A stretch of DNA of 64,000 nt, taken from NCBI RefSeq assembly GCF_026786305.1, contig NZ_JAJAYI010000064.1:1-64000 (forward strand). The letters are read 5' to 3'. Both the position numbers and the translations under genes were made by a program. A model generated the notes under the pieces. The model was not told the origin of the DNA. It saw only the letters and a list, made by a program, of their open reading frames with translations, and did no database searches. The DNA comes from Cryobacterium sp. Its GTDB lineage: Bacteria > Actinomycetota > Actinomycetes > Actinomycetales > Microbacteriaceae. This document shows, piece after piece, positions 53,155 to 62,064 of this stretch. The first letter of the stretch is position 1; every line of letters starts with the position of its first letter.

Positions 53155-54016
53155 AGTTCTGCCCTCGGTGCCGGGCAGCGTGAACCCCGCGCGCCGCGGA
53201 GGAGGATGGGACCTGCTCGGTTCCGAGATTTCGGTGCTATTTCGCCGCCGACGTACCTGGGCCATGCTGGTCGCCGTCGCGCTCATCCCGATCCTGCTCG
53301 CCGTTGCGGTGCGTTTGTCGTCGTCGACGCTCGCGCCGGGGGAGGGCCCGCCATTTCTTGACCGAGTGACACAGAATGGTCTATTTGTCGGCTTCACCGC
53401 GATGGTCGTCGCCATCCCGCTGTTTCTGCCACTCACCATCGGTGTGGTCGCCGGAGACACCATTGCCGGGGAAGCCGGCCTCGGTACTCTACGCTACCTT
53501 CTGGTGGCACCAGCCGGCCGGGTGCGGCTGCTGCTGGTCAAGTACGTCGGTGCCGCCCTGTTCTGCCTGGTGGCAACGTTGACTCTTACGGTGTCCGGAG
53601 CGCTCATCGGCGCCGCCCTTTTCCCGGTCGGCCCGGTCACCCTGCTGTCTGGCGACACCATCAGTGTGACCGAGTCCCTGTTACGCTCACTGCTGGTGGC
53701 CGCCTATGTCACCGTGTCTCTGCTGGGCCTGTCCATGATTGGGCTCTTCATCTCCACGCTCACCGATGTTCCCGTCGGGGCGATGGCGGCGACAATCGTG
53801 GTGTCGGTAGTAGCGCAGATCCTCGACGTCATTCCGCAACTGTCGTGGCTACACCCGTGGCTGTTCAGCCATTACTGGCTCGGATTTGCCGACCTGCTGC
53901 GGCAGCCCCTCGATCTGGGCTCGTTTGGCCAGAACGCGATCGTTCAGCTCTGCTACCTGGCCGTTTTCGGTGCCTTGGCCTACAGCAGGTTCGTGACCAA
54001 GGATATTTTGTCCTGA
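53141..54016 (+). CDS. ABC transporter permease
   Basis: ABC-2-type permease of 291 residues with about six membrane segments (VAVALIPILLAVAV, MVVAIPLFLPLTIGVVAGD, YVGAALFCLVATLTLTVSG, AAYVTVSLLGLSMIGLF, MAATIVVSVVAQIL, and a C-terminal segment ending FVTKDILS). GEAGLGTLRYLLVAPAGRVRLLLVKY is the coupling loop. It overlaps the ATPase gene by 14 nt and ends the operon; a terminator follows. Substrate unknown. Confidence 0.9.
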   Translation: MSSSEVLPSVPGSVNPARRGGGWDLLGSEISVLFRRRRTWAMLVAVALIPILLAVAVRLSSSTLAPGEGPPFLDRVTQNGLFVGFTAMVVAIPLFLPLTIGVVAGDTIAGEAGLGTLRYLLVAPAGRVRLLLVKYVGAALFCLVATLTLTVSGALIGAALFPVGPVTLLSGDTISVTESLLRSLLVAAYVTVSLLGLSMIGLFISTLTDVPVGAMAATIVVSVVAQILDVIPQLSWLHPWLFSHYWLGFADLLRQPLDLGSFGQNAIVQLCYLAVFGALAYSRFVTKDILS

Positions 54017-54065
54017 AATCATTACCCGGCCAATGGTGCCGTCACTATCGAATCGGATTAACGAG

Positions 54066-54096
54066 ACAGGGCCGGATCCCTGGGATCCGGCCCTGT
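54066..54096. terminator. Hairpin terminator after the ABC exporter
   Basis: Perfect 14-bp stem (ACAGGGCCGGATCC / its complement) with a 3-nt loop, between the permease and the convergent tRNA gene. Confidence 0.9.
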
Positions 54097-54142
54097 GAAC
54101 TGTCTCAACCAGTCCTCGTTGATCTCCCGAAAGAAATCTCCG

Positions 54143-54227
54143 TGTCCGAGATGGGAATTGAACCCACACGCCCTTAACGGGCACTGGCACCTCAAGCCAG
54201 CGCGTCTACCAATTCCGCCACCCGGAC
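54143..54227 (-). tRNA. tRNA-Leu(GAG)
   Basis: Transcribed right to left. The acceptor stem GTCCGGG (54227-54221) pairs with CTCGGAC (54150-54144, one G-U pair), with discriminator A at 54143. The D-loop region is GGTAGACGCG; the anticodon stem-loop CTGGC-TTGAGGT-GCCAG puts GAG at 54193-54191; a long variable arm GTGCCCGTTAACGGGCGT marks a class II tRNA; the T arm is GTGGGTTCAATTCCCAT. CCA is not encoded. Confidence 0.95.
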
Positions 54228-54318
54228 TGGGTGAAGGCCTCCGGACGAACCGGCTGCCGAGGTAATAACTTAGCATGGATTAGAACCCCGGTTGTGTCAC
54301 TGTGCCCGTGACGACGGG

Positions 54319-54324
54319 TAGCGT
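54319..54324 (+). promoter_or_regulatory. -10 box (TAGCGT), leaderless start of the M20 gene
   Basis: TAGCGT-N6-ATG. Confidence 0.5.
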
Positions 54325-54330
54325 TTGATC

Positions 54331-55698
54331 ATGGCTTCCTCCCCGAACGTGCCCACGGCAGCTAGTCCCGCTGATACAGCGGGTACGTCGCCCACAGATG
54401 CCCCACAGAAACTCGACCTGACCGCCGAAATCGCGCGTGATCTCATTCGGTTTGACACCACGAACTATGGTGGGGGCCGTTCCAACGGCGAAACGGATGC
54501 GGCCGAGTACGTTGCCGAGAAGCTGCGAGCCCTCGGCTTGAAGCCCGAGCTGTTCGATTCCGAACCGGGCCGGACCAGTGTTGTGGCGCGGGTGACGGGA
54601 CGCGGTCCGTCCCGGGACGCCCTGGTCGTGCACGGTCACCTCGATGTCGTGCCGGCTGACGCGGCCAATTGGAGCGTCGACCCCTTCGCCGGCGTCATCA
54701 AGGACGGCCTGCTGTGGGGCCGTGGCGCGGTCGACATGAAAAACATGGACGCAATGATCCTGGCATCCCTGCAGGACGTGATCTGCGCCAACGGTGCGCC
54801 CCAACGCGACCTCGTCATCGCCTTCTTCGCCGACGAAGAGGCTGGAGGCGTGCTCGGCTCGCACTTTCTCGTGAATGATCACGCCCACCTGTTCGACGGC
54901 GCGACCGAAGCGATCAGCGAGGTCGGCGGATACTCGATCATGCTCGGCGGCAAACGCGCCTATCTGCTGCAAACCGGAGAGAAGGCGCTCATCTGGGTCA
55001 AGCTCGTCGCCCGCGGGGACGCGGGGCACGGCTCCCGCATGCACCCGGCCAATGCCATCACACGGCTCGCCGAGGCCGTGGCCAAACTGGGCCGCCACGA
55101 ATGGCCGATTCGGCTGACCGACACGACCGAGCAGCTCCTGGGCGAGATTGCTCGCATTCTCGACGTTGATCCGCAGCGCGTCGGCCCCGACGAACTCGCC
55201 CTGGCCACCGGAACCGCTTCTGGCTTCATCCAGGCCAGCCTGCGGACAACGGCCAACCCGACAGGCCTGACCGCCGGGTACAAGCACAACGTCATCCCCG
55301 ACACGGCCGAAGCGCTCATCGACATCCGTTCACTGCCGGGGGAGGAAGACCTCGTACTCGCCCAGATTCAGCAGCTTGTCGGTTCCGACATCGAGATCGT
55401 GACCATGCACCGCGACATCGGTCTGGAGACCGAATTCAGCGGACCGCTGATCGAGGCCGTTGTGAGCACACTGGAGCGCCATGACCCCGGCGCACCGGTT
55501 CTGCCCTACCTGTTGTCGGCGGGAACCGACAACAAAGCGCTCAGCACTCTCGGGATCAAGGGTTATGGTTTTGCGCCCCTTCGACTCCCGAATGACTTGG
55601 ACTTTCCTGCAATGTTCCACGGAGTGGACGAACGGGTGCCGCTGGACGCATTAGTGTTTGGCAGGCAGGTTTTGACTGATCTGCTATCAAAATATTGA
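54331..55698 (+). CDS. M20-family metallopeptidase/deacylase
   Basis: Zinc-dependent ArgE/DapE/ACY1-like hydrolase of 455 residues. Metal-binding and catalytic motifs are VVHGHLDVVPAD (His, Asp), GRGAVDMKNMDA (Asp) and FFADEEAGGVLGS (Glu-Glu), followed by the dimerisation domain and the C-terminal HGVDERVP. It matches in position the M20 gene (dapE2, Rv2141c) of M. tuberculosis, which also lies near uppP and mshC. True substrate unknown. A TAGCGT box 6 nt upstream sets the start at 54331, two codons after an alternative. Confidence 0.9.
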   Translation: MASSPNVPTAASPADTAGTSPTDAPQKLDLTAEIARDLIRFDTTNYGGGRSNGETDAAEYVAEKLRALGLKPELFDSEPGRTSVVARVTGRGPSRDALVVHGHLDVVPADAANWSVDPFAGVIKDGLLWGRGAVDMKNMDAMILASLQDVICANGAPQRDLVIAFFADEEAGGVLGSHFLVNDHAHLFDGATEAISEVGGYSIMLGGKRAYLLQTGEKALIWVKLVARGDAGHGSRMHPANAITRLAEAVAKLGRHEWPIRLTDTTEQLLGEIARILDVDPQRVGPDELALATGTASGFIQASLRTTANPTGLTAGYKHNVIPDTAEALIDIRSLPGEEDLVLAQIQQLVGSDIEIVTMHRDIGLETEFSGPLIEAVVSTLERHDPGAPVLPYLLSAGTDNKALSTLGIKGYGFAPLRLPNDLDFPAMFHGVDERVPLDALVFGRQVLTDLLSKY

Positions 55699-55758
55699 CG
55701 CTGTGAGCACCGCGCTCGACCCTGGTTGGTGTGGGCTCTTTCCAAGAAAGCGAAGCCT

Positions 55759-56613
55759 GTGGACTATCTGAATGCGATCATTCTGGGCCTGGTTCAGGGA
55801 TTGACCGAGTTTCTTCCGGTGTCGTCGAGTGCTCACATCGCCATCGTTGGCCAGTTTCTGGGTACCGGTGAAGACCCAGGGGCTCGGTTCACGGCCATCA
55901 CCCAGATTGGCACCGAAGCGGCCGTGGTTATATTCTTCTGGCGCGACATCGTACGCATCATCGGCCAGTGGGCGAAATCGCTCAGCGGCCAGGTCTCTCG
56001 GAAGGATCCGGATGCCCGCATGGGCTGGCTGATCATTCTGGGTTCGCTGCCCATCATCATTCTCGGCCTGCTGTTCCAGGACCAGATCGAAACCGTGCTG
56101 CGCTCGCTCTGGCTCACCGCCACCATGCTCATCGTCTTCGGCATCCTGCTCGGTATTGCCGACCGCGTCGGCGCTAAACGACGCCAACTACAAGACATCA
56201 CTGTCGGCCACGGCGCGATCTTCGGGTTCGCACAAGCGCTCGCGCTGATCCCCGGAGTGTCACGGTCGGGCGGCACCATCACTGCCGGGTTGTTCCTGGG
56301 CTACGAGCGCGCCGCAGCCGCCCGCTATGCCTTCCTGCTGGCGATTCCCGCTGTACTTGGCAGCGGCTTTTACCAAATGTACAAATCCATTGCCGAGCCG
56401 TGTGTGGCCGGCGCAACGACCTGTACTCCTGAAATATTCGGACCGCTCGAAACGCTCCTGGCGACGGTCATCGCCTTCGTCGTAGCCCTCGGCGTGATCG
56501 CCTTCTTCATGAATTACATTTCCAAGCGCAGTTTTCTGCCATTCGTGATCTATCGCATCGTCCTCGGTATCGTGCTGTTCGTGCTCCTCGGCACAAACGT
56601 CATCTCCGCGTAG
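55759..56613 (+). CDS. uppP: Undecaprenyl-diphosphate phosphatase
   Basis: Recycles the lipid carrier of cell-wall synthesis by dephosphorylating undecaprenyl diphosphate. The 284-residue membrane protein has the BacA motifs [13 protein letters not shown] (about 15-27) and [17 protein letters not shown] (about 166-182), with seven or eight hydrophobic segments. GTG 55759 ([13 protein letters not shown]) gives the standard N-terminus; the frame extends 11 codons upstream. It follows the M20 gene and precedes mshC, as in mycobacteria. Confidence 0.95.
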   Translation: MDYLNAIILGLVQGLTEFLPVSSSAHIAIVGQFLGTGEDPGARFTAITQIGTEAAVVIFFWRDIVRIIGQWAKSLSGQVSRKDPDARMGWLIILGSLPIIILGLLFQDQIETVLRSLWLTATMLIVFGILLGIADRVGAKRRQLQDITVGHGAIFGFAQALALIPGVSRSGGTITAGLFLGYERAAAARYAFLLAIPAVLGSGFYQMYKSIAEPCVAGATTCTPEIFGPLETLLATVIAFVVALGVIAFFMNYISKRSFLPFVIYRIVLGIVLFVLLGTNVISA

Positions 56614-56644
56614 GCGGCTCGCGAAGCAGGTGCCCCAGCAAAGC

Positions 56645-56650
56645 TAGGCT
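56645..56650 (+). promoter_or_regulatory. -10 box (TAGGCT), leaderless start of mshC
   Basis: TAGGCT-N6-ATG, in the 43-bp gap after uppP. Confidence 0.55.
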
Positions 56651-56656
56651 TGCTCC

Positions 56657-57967
56657 ATGCGTGCATGGAAACGACCCGATATTGTCTCTGTCCCCGGCGA
56701 GTCGAGTGCACCGTGGCTCCATGACACGAAAACCGACAGCCTGGTGCTGGCCCGGCCTCGCGATGCGGCTCGCCTCTACGTGTGCGGCATCACCCCCTAC
56801 GACGCGACCCACCTCGGCCACGCCAACACGTATCTCGCCTTCGACACCCTGCAACGCGTCTGGATCGACGCCGGTTTTCGCGTGCACTACGCCCAGAATG
56901 TGACGGACATCGACGACCCGCTCCTCGAGCGGGCGACCGCCACCGGCGTGGACTGGCGTGACCTGGCCGAATCGCAGGTTGAGCTATTTCGCGCCGACAT
57001 GGAGGCGCTCGGCATCATTCCGCCGAATGACTTCGTCGCCGTGACCGAGGTTATCGACGAGGTCGCCGCTGCCGTCGCGCTGCTCCGGGATGCGGGATTG
57101 GCCTACCCAGTGCCCACGGACGATGCCATTGGCGGCGCCGACGGAACGATCGCCGCTGACCTGTATTTCGATATTCGTGCCGCGGAGGCCAGTACCGACT
57201 GGACGCTCGGCGAGGAGAGCAATCTCGACCCCGTCAGTATGCTCCGCCTGTTCGCCGAGCGCGGGGGAGACCCCGACCGCGCGGGCAAGCGTGACCGCCT
57301 CGACCCGCTGTTGTGGAGGGCCGCGCGCGCGGGGGAACCGGCGTGGGAATCGGCAGTCGGCGCCGGGCGACCCGGCTGGCATATCGAGTGTTCGGTCATC
57401 GCGCTCAAGGAACTCGGCACCGACTTCACCGTGCAGGGGGGTGGGTCAGATCTGATCTTTCCGCACCACGACATGAGTGCCGGGCACGCGCAAGCGCTGT
57501 CAGGGCATCCGCTCGCCGGGGTCTACAGCCACACCGGCATGGTCGCCTATCGTGGCGAGAAGATGAGCAAGTCGCTCGGCAACCTGGTTCTGGTCTCGGG
57601 ACTACGCGCCCACAATGTAGACCCGCGCGCCATTCGACTGGCCCTGCTCGCCCGCCACTACCGCACCGACTGGGAATGGACGACAGCTCTTCTAGACGAA
57701 GCCGTCGAGCGACTGTCCGTGTGGGCGGCGGCCTTCGGCACCGCGGTCGTGACTGGAACATCGAGGGCGACGAACCTCGGTACTGCCAATATTGCAGGTA
57801 CGACCCGCACAGCGGCCTCGATCGTGCAATCTGTGCGGCTGGCACTTCGCCATGACCTCGACACGCCTCAAGCCATGCAACTCATCGATGCCGCTGCCGC
57901 GGGGCCACTCGATGACCCGGCACTACTAAATCGTGCCATCAGCGCGCTGCTTGGCGTCGCCTTGTAA
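56657..57967 (+). CDS. mshC: Cysteine--1-D-myo-inosityl 2-amino-2-deoxy-glucopyranoside ligase
   Basis: Ligates cysteine to GlcN-inositol in mycothiol synthesis. The 436-residue protein is a cysteinyl-tRNA-synthetase paralogue: YVCGITPYDATHLGHANTYLAF carries the zinc-ligand Cys and the HIGH-like HLGHA, DFTVQGGGSDLIFPHHDMSAG the second metal ligands, and EKMSKSLGNLV the KMSKS loop. The ITPYDATH start is specific to MshC rather than CysS, and the tRNA-anticodon domain is missing. It is the clearest evidence that the host makes mycothiol. Leaderless start by TAGGCT 6 nt upstream. Confidence 0.96.
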   Translation: MRAWKRPDIVSVPGESSAPWLHDTKTDSLVLARPRDAARLYVCGITPYDATHLGHANTYLAFDTLQRVWIDAGFRVHYAQNVTDIDDPLLERATATGVDWRDLAESQVELFRADMEALGIIPPNDFVAVTEVIDEVAAAVALLRDAGLAYPVPTDDAIGGADGTIAADLYFDIRAAEASTDWTLGEESNLDPVSMLRLFAERGGDPDRAGKRDRLDPLLWRAARAGEPAWESAVGAGRPGWHIECSVIALKELGTDFTVQGGGSDLIFPHHDMSAGHAQALSGHPLAGVYSHTGMVAYRGEKMSKSLGNLVLVSGLRAHNVDPRAIRLALLARHYRTDWEWTTALLDEAVERLSVWAAAFGTAVVTGTSRATNLGTANIAGTTRTAASIVQSVRLALRHDLDTPQAMQLIDAAAAGPLDDPALLNRAISALLGVAL

Positions 57968-58053
57968 CGCGCGATGCCGCACGGTTGAGTTGCGTCGTGT
58001 CGTGTCGTTCGGCTGCCTGCCTGGTGCCGATGCCCCCCCAGTACAGAGGGTGT

Positions 58054-59037
58054 CTAGTGCCGAGGCCCGTCCGGCCTGCTGCCTGGGCCATCCGGTCTGC
58101 CATCGGGTCGCCCATCTGCGCGTCCCTCTCGCCCGTCGGTTCCGCGCTTGCGCAGGTATTTCTCGAATTCCTGGGCGATCGCCTCGCCGCTCGCCTCCGG
58201 CGAATCGACGGTGTCGCGGGCTTGCTCGAGCTGGGCAATGTACGCGGCCATTTCCTCGTCTTCACCGGCCAGAACATCGATACCGGTCTCCCATTCGGCC
58301 GCCTCCGTCACGAGCGCGCCCCGGGGGATCACAACGTCGATGACCTCCTCGAGCTTGTCGATCAACGCGAGCATCGCCTTGGGCGACGGTGCATTATGCA
58401 CATAGTGGGGAACGGATGCCCAGATCGACAGTGTCGAAATTCCCATCGTCTCGGCGGCATCCGACAATACGCTGAGAATCCCCACCGGGCCTTCATAATT
58501 GCTGCGTTCGATTTGCAGTTCGGCGCGCACCTGCGCGTTGTCGCTCGACACGAAGATGGAAATGGGACGGGTGTGCGGAACGTCGGCGAGCATCGCGCCC
58601 AGGAACACCACGCCGCTCACGTCGGCGGCGAGGGCCGCGTCGAGAATCTCGGCGGCAAAGCTCTTCCAACTCCGCGATGGTTCCGTGCCGATCAGCAGGT
58701 AGATGTTGCCCGCATTCGTCCCGCTGACCCGCAACTCGGCATCTTCGGCCAGCGGAACGGTGACAACGCCGGGCGTCGTCGGCCCATACATGATCGCGCC
58801 CGGCCAACCGATGGTGCGCACGCCGTCCTCGTTGGTCGATACGGTGGGTCGGTTGAATTGGTAGTCGAAGTACAACTCCGGATCGACCTCAGTGATCATT
58901 TCCACGTCGAGCAAATCTTTGAGCGCGCGAACCGCGCCCGTCGCGGCCTCGCCGGCATCGTTCCAGCCTTCGAAAGCGACGACGAGAAGCCGTCCGCCCA
59001 GGAACCCATTACCGTCAGTCACCGTGTACGCCCTCAA
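58054..59037 (-). CDS. PAC2 family protein
   Basis: Member of the proteasome-assembly-chaperone 2 superfamily, 327 residues, function in bacteria unsettled. Visible are FLGGRLLVVAFEGWNDAGEAA, YFDYQFNRPTVS, LIGTEPSRSWKSFAAEIL, VVFLGAMLADVPHTRP and SIWASVPHYVHNAPSPKA. The C-terminus is a repetitive Gly/Asp/Arg/Pro tail (DGRPDGRPDG). Start is TTG 59037 or, perhaps better, GTG 59022 with GAGGG upstream. It lies where Rv2125 lies in M. tuberculosis, but no proteasome genes are in the window. Confidence 0.85.
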   Translation of the reverse strand: MRAYTVTDGNGFLGGRLLVVAFEGWNDAGEAATGAVRALKDLLDVEMITEVDPELYFDYQFNRPTVSTNEDGVRTIGWPGAIMYGPTTPGVVTVPLAEDAELRVSGTNAGNIYLLIGTEPSRSWKSFAAEILDAALAADVSGVVFLGAMLADVPHTRPISIFVSSDNAQVRAELQIERSNYEGPVGILSVLSDAAETMGISTLSIWASVPHYVHNAPSPKAMLALIDKLEEVIDVVIPRGALVTEAAEWETGIDVLAGEDEEMAAYIAQLEQARDTVDSPEASGEAIAQEFEKYLRKRGTDGREGRADGRPDGRPDGPGSRPDGPRH

Positions 59038-59088
59038 TTCCTGCAGCCTCCCGCGTGGAGGGCCTCAGTCAAGGATAGGCGGTGGCCC

Positions 59089-59094
59089 TACACT
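59089..59094 (+). promoter_or_regulatory. -10 box (TACACT), leaderless start of the HAD gene
   Basis: TACACT-N8-GTG, upstream of the HAD-trmI pair. Confidence 0.4.
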
Positions 59095-59102
59095 TGAACC
59101 CC

Positions 59103-59870
59103 GTGAATGTTTTTCCTCTGCCGCTCCCCGCGCCCGCCTCCCTGCCCGCCGCCGTTCTGTGGGATATGGACGGCACCATCGTTGACACTGAACCGTACTG
59201 GATGCGCGCCGAAACCGAGCTCGTGGCCGAGTTCGGCGGTGTCTGGACTCAAGACGACGGCATGTTGCTGGTCGGATCCGGACTGTGGAATTCCGCGGCG
59301 ATTCTGCAATCCCGCGGTGTGGAGCTCACCCCGAATGCCATCGTGGCTCGCCTCACCGACCGCGTGCAGGAGCAGCTGGCCGAACACGGGATTCCCTGGC
59401 GCCCCGGATCCCGCGAGCTCCTCCAGGCATTGAAAGCCGCCGGCGTACCAACCGCACTGGTGACCATGTCGGTGGAGCGCATGGCCCGCCAGATCATCGA
59501 CCTCATTGATTTTCCCGCCTTCGATGTTGTCATCGCCGGCGATATGGTCGCCAACAGTAAGCCGCATCCCGATCCGTACCTGGTTGCCGCCGACCGTCTA
59601 GGTGTCGATCCGCGGCTGTGCATCGCGATTGAGGATTCCGTTCCGGGCGTCGCTTCCGCTGTCGCCGCCGGGACCATTACCATCGCCGTTCCCCACCAGA
59701 TCGACCTACCGGAGAGTATGTCCTACACCCGCTGGCCGACGCTCGTCGGGCGCACCCTCCTCGATATTTCGGCGCTGTATCAATTCTCGAACCCAACCGA
59801 TTCAGCGGATCCCGTTAGTCCTCCCGCCCCCACCGGCTTCGCCCGCAACGAAAGCGCACCACTCGCATGA
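59103..59870 (+). CDS. HAD family hydrolase
   Basis: Beta-phosphoglucomutase-like HAD phosphatase, 255 residues. Motif I VLWDMDGTIVDTEPYW (nucleophile Asp near residue 21), motif II LVTMSVERMA, a Lys in NSKPHPDPYL (motif III) and IAIEDSVPGVASA (motif IV). Substrate unknown. GTG 59103 is chosen by a TACACT box 8 nt upstream. Its stop overlaps the trmI start by 4 nt (ATGA). Confidence 0.9.
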   Translation: MNVFPLPLPAPASLPAAVLWDMDGTIVDTEPYWMRAETELVAEFGGVWTQDDGMLLVGSGLWNSAAILQSRGVELTPNAIVARLTDRVQEQLAEHGIPWRPGSRELLQALKAAGVPTALVTMSVERMARQIIDLIDFPAFDVVIAGDMVANSKPHPDPYLVAADRLGVDPRLCIAIEDSVPGVASAVAAGTITIAVPHQIDLPESMSYTRWPTLVGRTLLDISALYQFSNPTDSADPVSPPAPTGFARNESAPLA

Positions 59871-60868
59871 GCAACAACCAGGTCATTCAAAATAGTGGAC
59901 GATTTCGCATCGGCGACCGGGTGCAACTCACCGGGCCGAAGGGGCGGATGAACACCATCACCCTGCAGGAAGGCCTGACGTTTCACACCCACCGCGGCAT
60001 CCTCGCACACGACGACATCATCGGGCAGCCCGACGGCTCGGTCGTCACTAATAACGTCGGCGTCGAGCACCTTGCGCTGCGGCCGCTTCTCGTCGACTTC
60101 GTGATGAGCATGCCGCGCGGTGCCGCCATCATCTATCCCAAGGATGCGGCCCAAATTCTGGGACAGGCCGATATCTTCCCCGGCGCAACGGTCGTGGAGG
60201 CCGGCGTCGGATCGGGCGCGCTGTCGCTCTGGCTACTGCGCGCAATCGGACCGGCCGGCCGCCTCGCATCCTTCGAACGTCGCGAGGAATTCGCCGACGT
60301 CGCCCGGGACAATATCGCCACCTTCCTCGGGAGCGATCCACAGAACTGGACCATCACCCTCGGCGACCTCGCCGAGACGCTACCCGCAACTATGCCGGCG
60401 CAGAGCGTCGACCGAGTCGTCCTTGACATGCTGGCACCGTGGGAATGCCTCGGCGCCGTCTCCGATGCTCTCAAGCCGGGGGGCGTGCTGCTCTGCTATG
60501 TCGCCACGGTGACGCAACTCTCCCGCGTGGCCGAGGCCATCCGCGGCACCGGGTTTTACACCAACCCGGATTCCAACGAAACGATGATCCGAGGCTGGCA
60601 TGTGGAGGGACTCGCCGTGCGGCCCGACCACCGCATGATCGGCCACACCGGCTTTCTGATCACCGCCCGCCGTCTGGCCCCCAGCACGATCCTGCCCGAA
60701 CTGAAGCGACGTCCGTCCAAAACGGACTTCAGCGACGCCGATGTCGAAGCCTGGACCCCGGGAGCGCTCGGGGAACGTAACGTGAGCGCCAAGGTCATGC
60801 GCAAGCGCGTGCGTGCCGCCGGTACCAGCGCCGAGCTTTCCAAGGCTCGAGACCTCGACGCCGGTTAG
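59867..60868 (+). CDS. trmI: tRNA (adenine-N1)-methyltransferase TrmI
   Basis: Methylates adenine 58 in the T loop of tRNAs. The 333-residue protein has an N-terminal beta domain with GDRVQLTGPKGRMNTI, IIYPKDAAQIL, the SAM site VVEAGVGSGALSLWLLRAIG (about 107-126), ASFERREEFADVAR and the catalytic-site DRVVLDMLAPWECL. The C-terminus carries an added 40-residue basic tail. It is coupled to the HAD gene. In M. tuberculosis (Rv2118c) it lies next to mpa; here the next gene is an FKBP. Confidence 0.95.
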   Translation: MSNNQVIQNSGRFRIGDRVQLTGPKGRMNTITLQEGLTFHTHRGILAHDDIIGQPDGSVVTNNVGVEHLALRPLLVDFVMSMPRGAAIIYPKDAAQILGQADIFPGATVVEAGVGSGALSLWLLRAIGPAGRLASFERREEFADVARDNIATFLGSDPQNWTITLGDLAETLPATMPAQSVDRVVLDMLAPWECLGAVSDALKPGGVLLCYVATVTQLSRVAEAIRGTGFYTNPDSNETMIRGWHVEGLAVRPDHRMIGHTGFLITARRLAPSTILPELKRRPSKTDFSDADVEAWTPGALGERNVSAKVMRKRVRAAGTSAELSKARDLDAG

Positions 60869-60999
60869 GATGGTTTCCGGCCCGTTTCGGTTGTACTGCG
60901 CCGAAACCGCAGCCGTCTGACCCCCGGAGCACCCGCACCACCCCTCACACCCGCGCAGCAGATCCGTGCTGCAGCAAACCCGTACCGAAAGAAGGACTC

Positions 61000-61965
61000 G
61001 TGCGCAAAGCATCCGCGCTGATCGTCACCGCCGGCCTCGTGATGACGGCATTGACCGCGTGCGCCAGCCCCGGCATATCCCAGGCGTCGTGTGATGCGCC
61101 GGTCACCACGGGTGCGGCCTCCGAGCTGGTGTCCGCCTCCGGGAACTTCGGCTCGGCGCCAGACGTGACGTTTCCGACCCCGCTGAAGACGACGTCAACG
61201 CAGCGCACCGAGATTATCTCCGGTTCGGGCACACAGGCCGTGGCAGGCCAGCAACTCAACGTCGAACTCAACGTGTACAACGGAACGACCGGCAAGGTCA
61301 TCCAGCAGGCTGCCTACGACGGTAAGAATTTCATTCCGGTTGTGCTGAATGGCGCGGGCGTCAAGGGCCTCACCGATGGTCTGCTCTGCGCGCAGGTCGG
61401 CGAACGTGTCGCGATCGTCGTGGCACCCGAAGACGCCTTCGGCGCAGCGGGCAACGATCAGTTTGGCGTCGCACCGACGGATTCCCTCGTCGTCGTCGCC
61501 GATGTTGTCACGGCGTTCCTGCCCCGTGCTAACGGTGTGGATCAGACGGTCGCGAACGGCCTCCCGGCCGTGGTCCTCGATGAGAACGGCGTCCCGGGCG
61601 TCGTCATTCCAAACGGCGACGCTCCCACCATGCTCGAAGTCGGGGTGTTGAAGAAGGGTGCCGGCGAGAAGGTCACGGAGGGTTCGACCGTCACGGTGAA
61701 CTATTCCGGCATCCTGTGGAAAGAGAAGACCGTCTTCGACTCCAGCTGGGCCAACGGATCGCCGGTCCCGCTCGTCGCCGCCGTCGGATCCGCAACCCAG
61801 CCGGGCGTGATTGCCGGCATGTCCACGGCGCTCATCGGTCAGACAGTCGGATCCCAGATCGTCATGGTCATTCCGCCCAGCCTGGGCTATGGCGGCGCAG
61901 CGTCCGCCGCGATTCCGGCCGACTCGACCCTCATTTTCGTGGTCGACATTTTGGGCATCAACTGA
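61000..61965 (+). CDS. FKBP-type peptidyl-prolyl isomerase, lipoprotein
   Basis: Exported lipoprotein of 321 residues. Signal peptide MRKASALIVTAGLVMTALTA ends with the lipobox LTAC (Cys near residue 21). The C-terminal 110 residues are a full FKBP domain: VTEGSTVTVNYSGILW, FDSSWANGSPVPL, VIAGMSTALIGQTVGSQ and PPSLGYG. The middle part (DGKNFIPVVLNGAGVKGLTDGL) is a diverged second FKBP-like domain. GAAGGA precedes the GTG. In relatives this gene sits between pafA and pafBC; here trmI is the left neighbour. Confidence 0.93.
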   Translation: MRKASALIVTAGLVMTALTACASPGISQASCDAPVTTGAASELVSASGNFGSAPDVTFPTPLKTTSTQRTEIISGSGTQAVAGQQLNVELNVYNGTTGKVIQQAAYDGKNFIPVVLNGAGVKGLTDGLLCAQVGERVAIVVAPEDAFGAAGNDQFGVAPTDSLVVVADVVTAFLPRANGVDQTVANGLPAVVLDENGVPGVVIPNGDAPTMLEVGVLKKGAGEKVTEGSTVTVNYSGILWKEKTVFDSSWANGSPVPLVAAVGSATQPGVIAGMSTALIGQTVGSQIVMVIPPSLGYGGAASAAIPADSTLIFVVDILGIN

Positions 61966-62052
61966 CACTGGTCGCGCCCTCGGGTCACGGGTGCCCGGCA
62001 CCGATCACGTCGCACATCTCGGGTGGCCGGCTCGCTCGGGCAGCTCGGGCGA

Positions 62053-62058
62053 TAAGAT
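62053..62058 (+). promoter_or_regulatory. -10 box (TAAGAT), leaderless start of pafBC
   Basis: TAAGAT-N6-GTG. Confidence 0.55.
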
Positions 62059-62064
62059 CACAGC

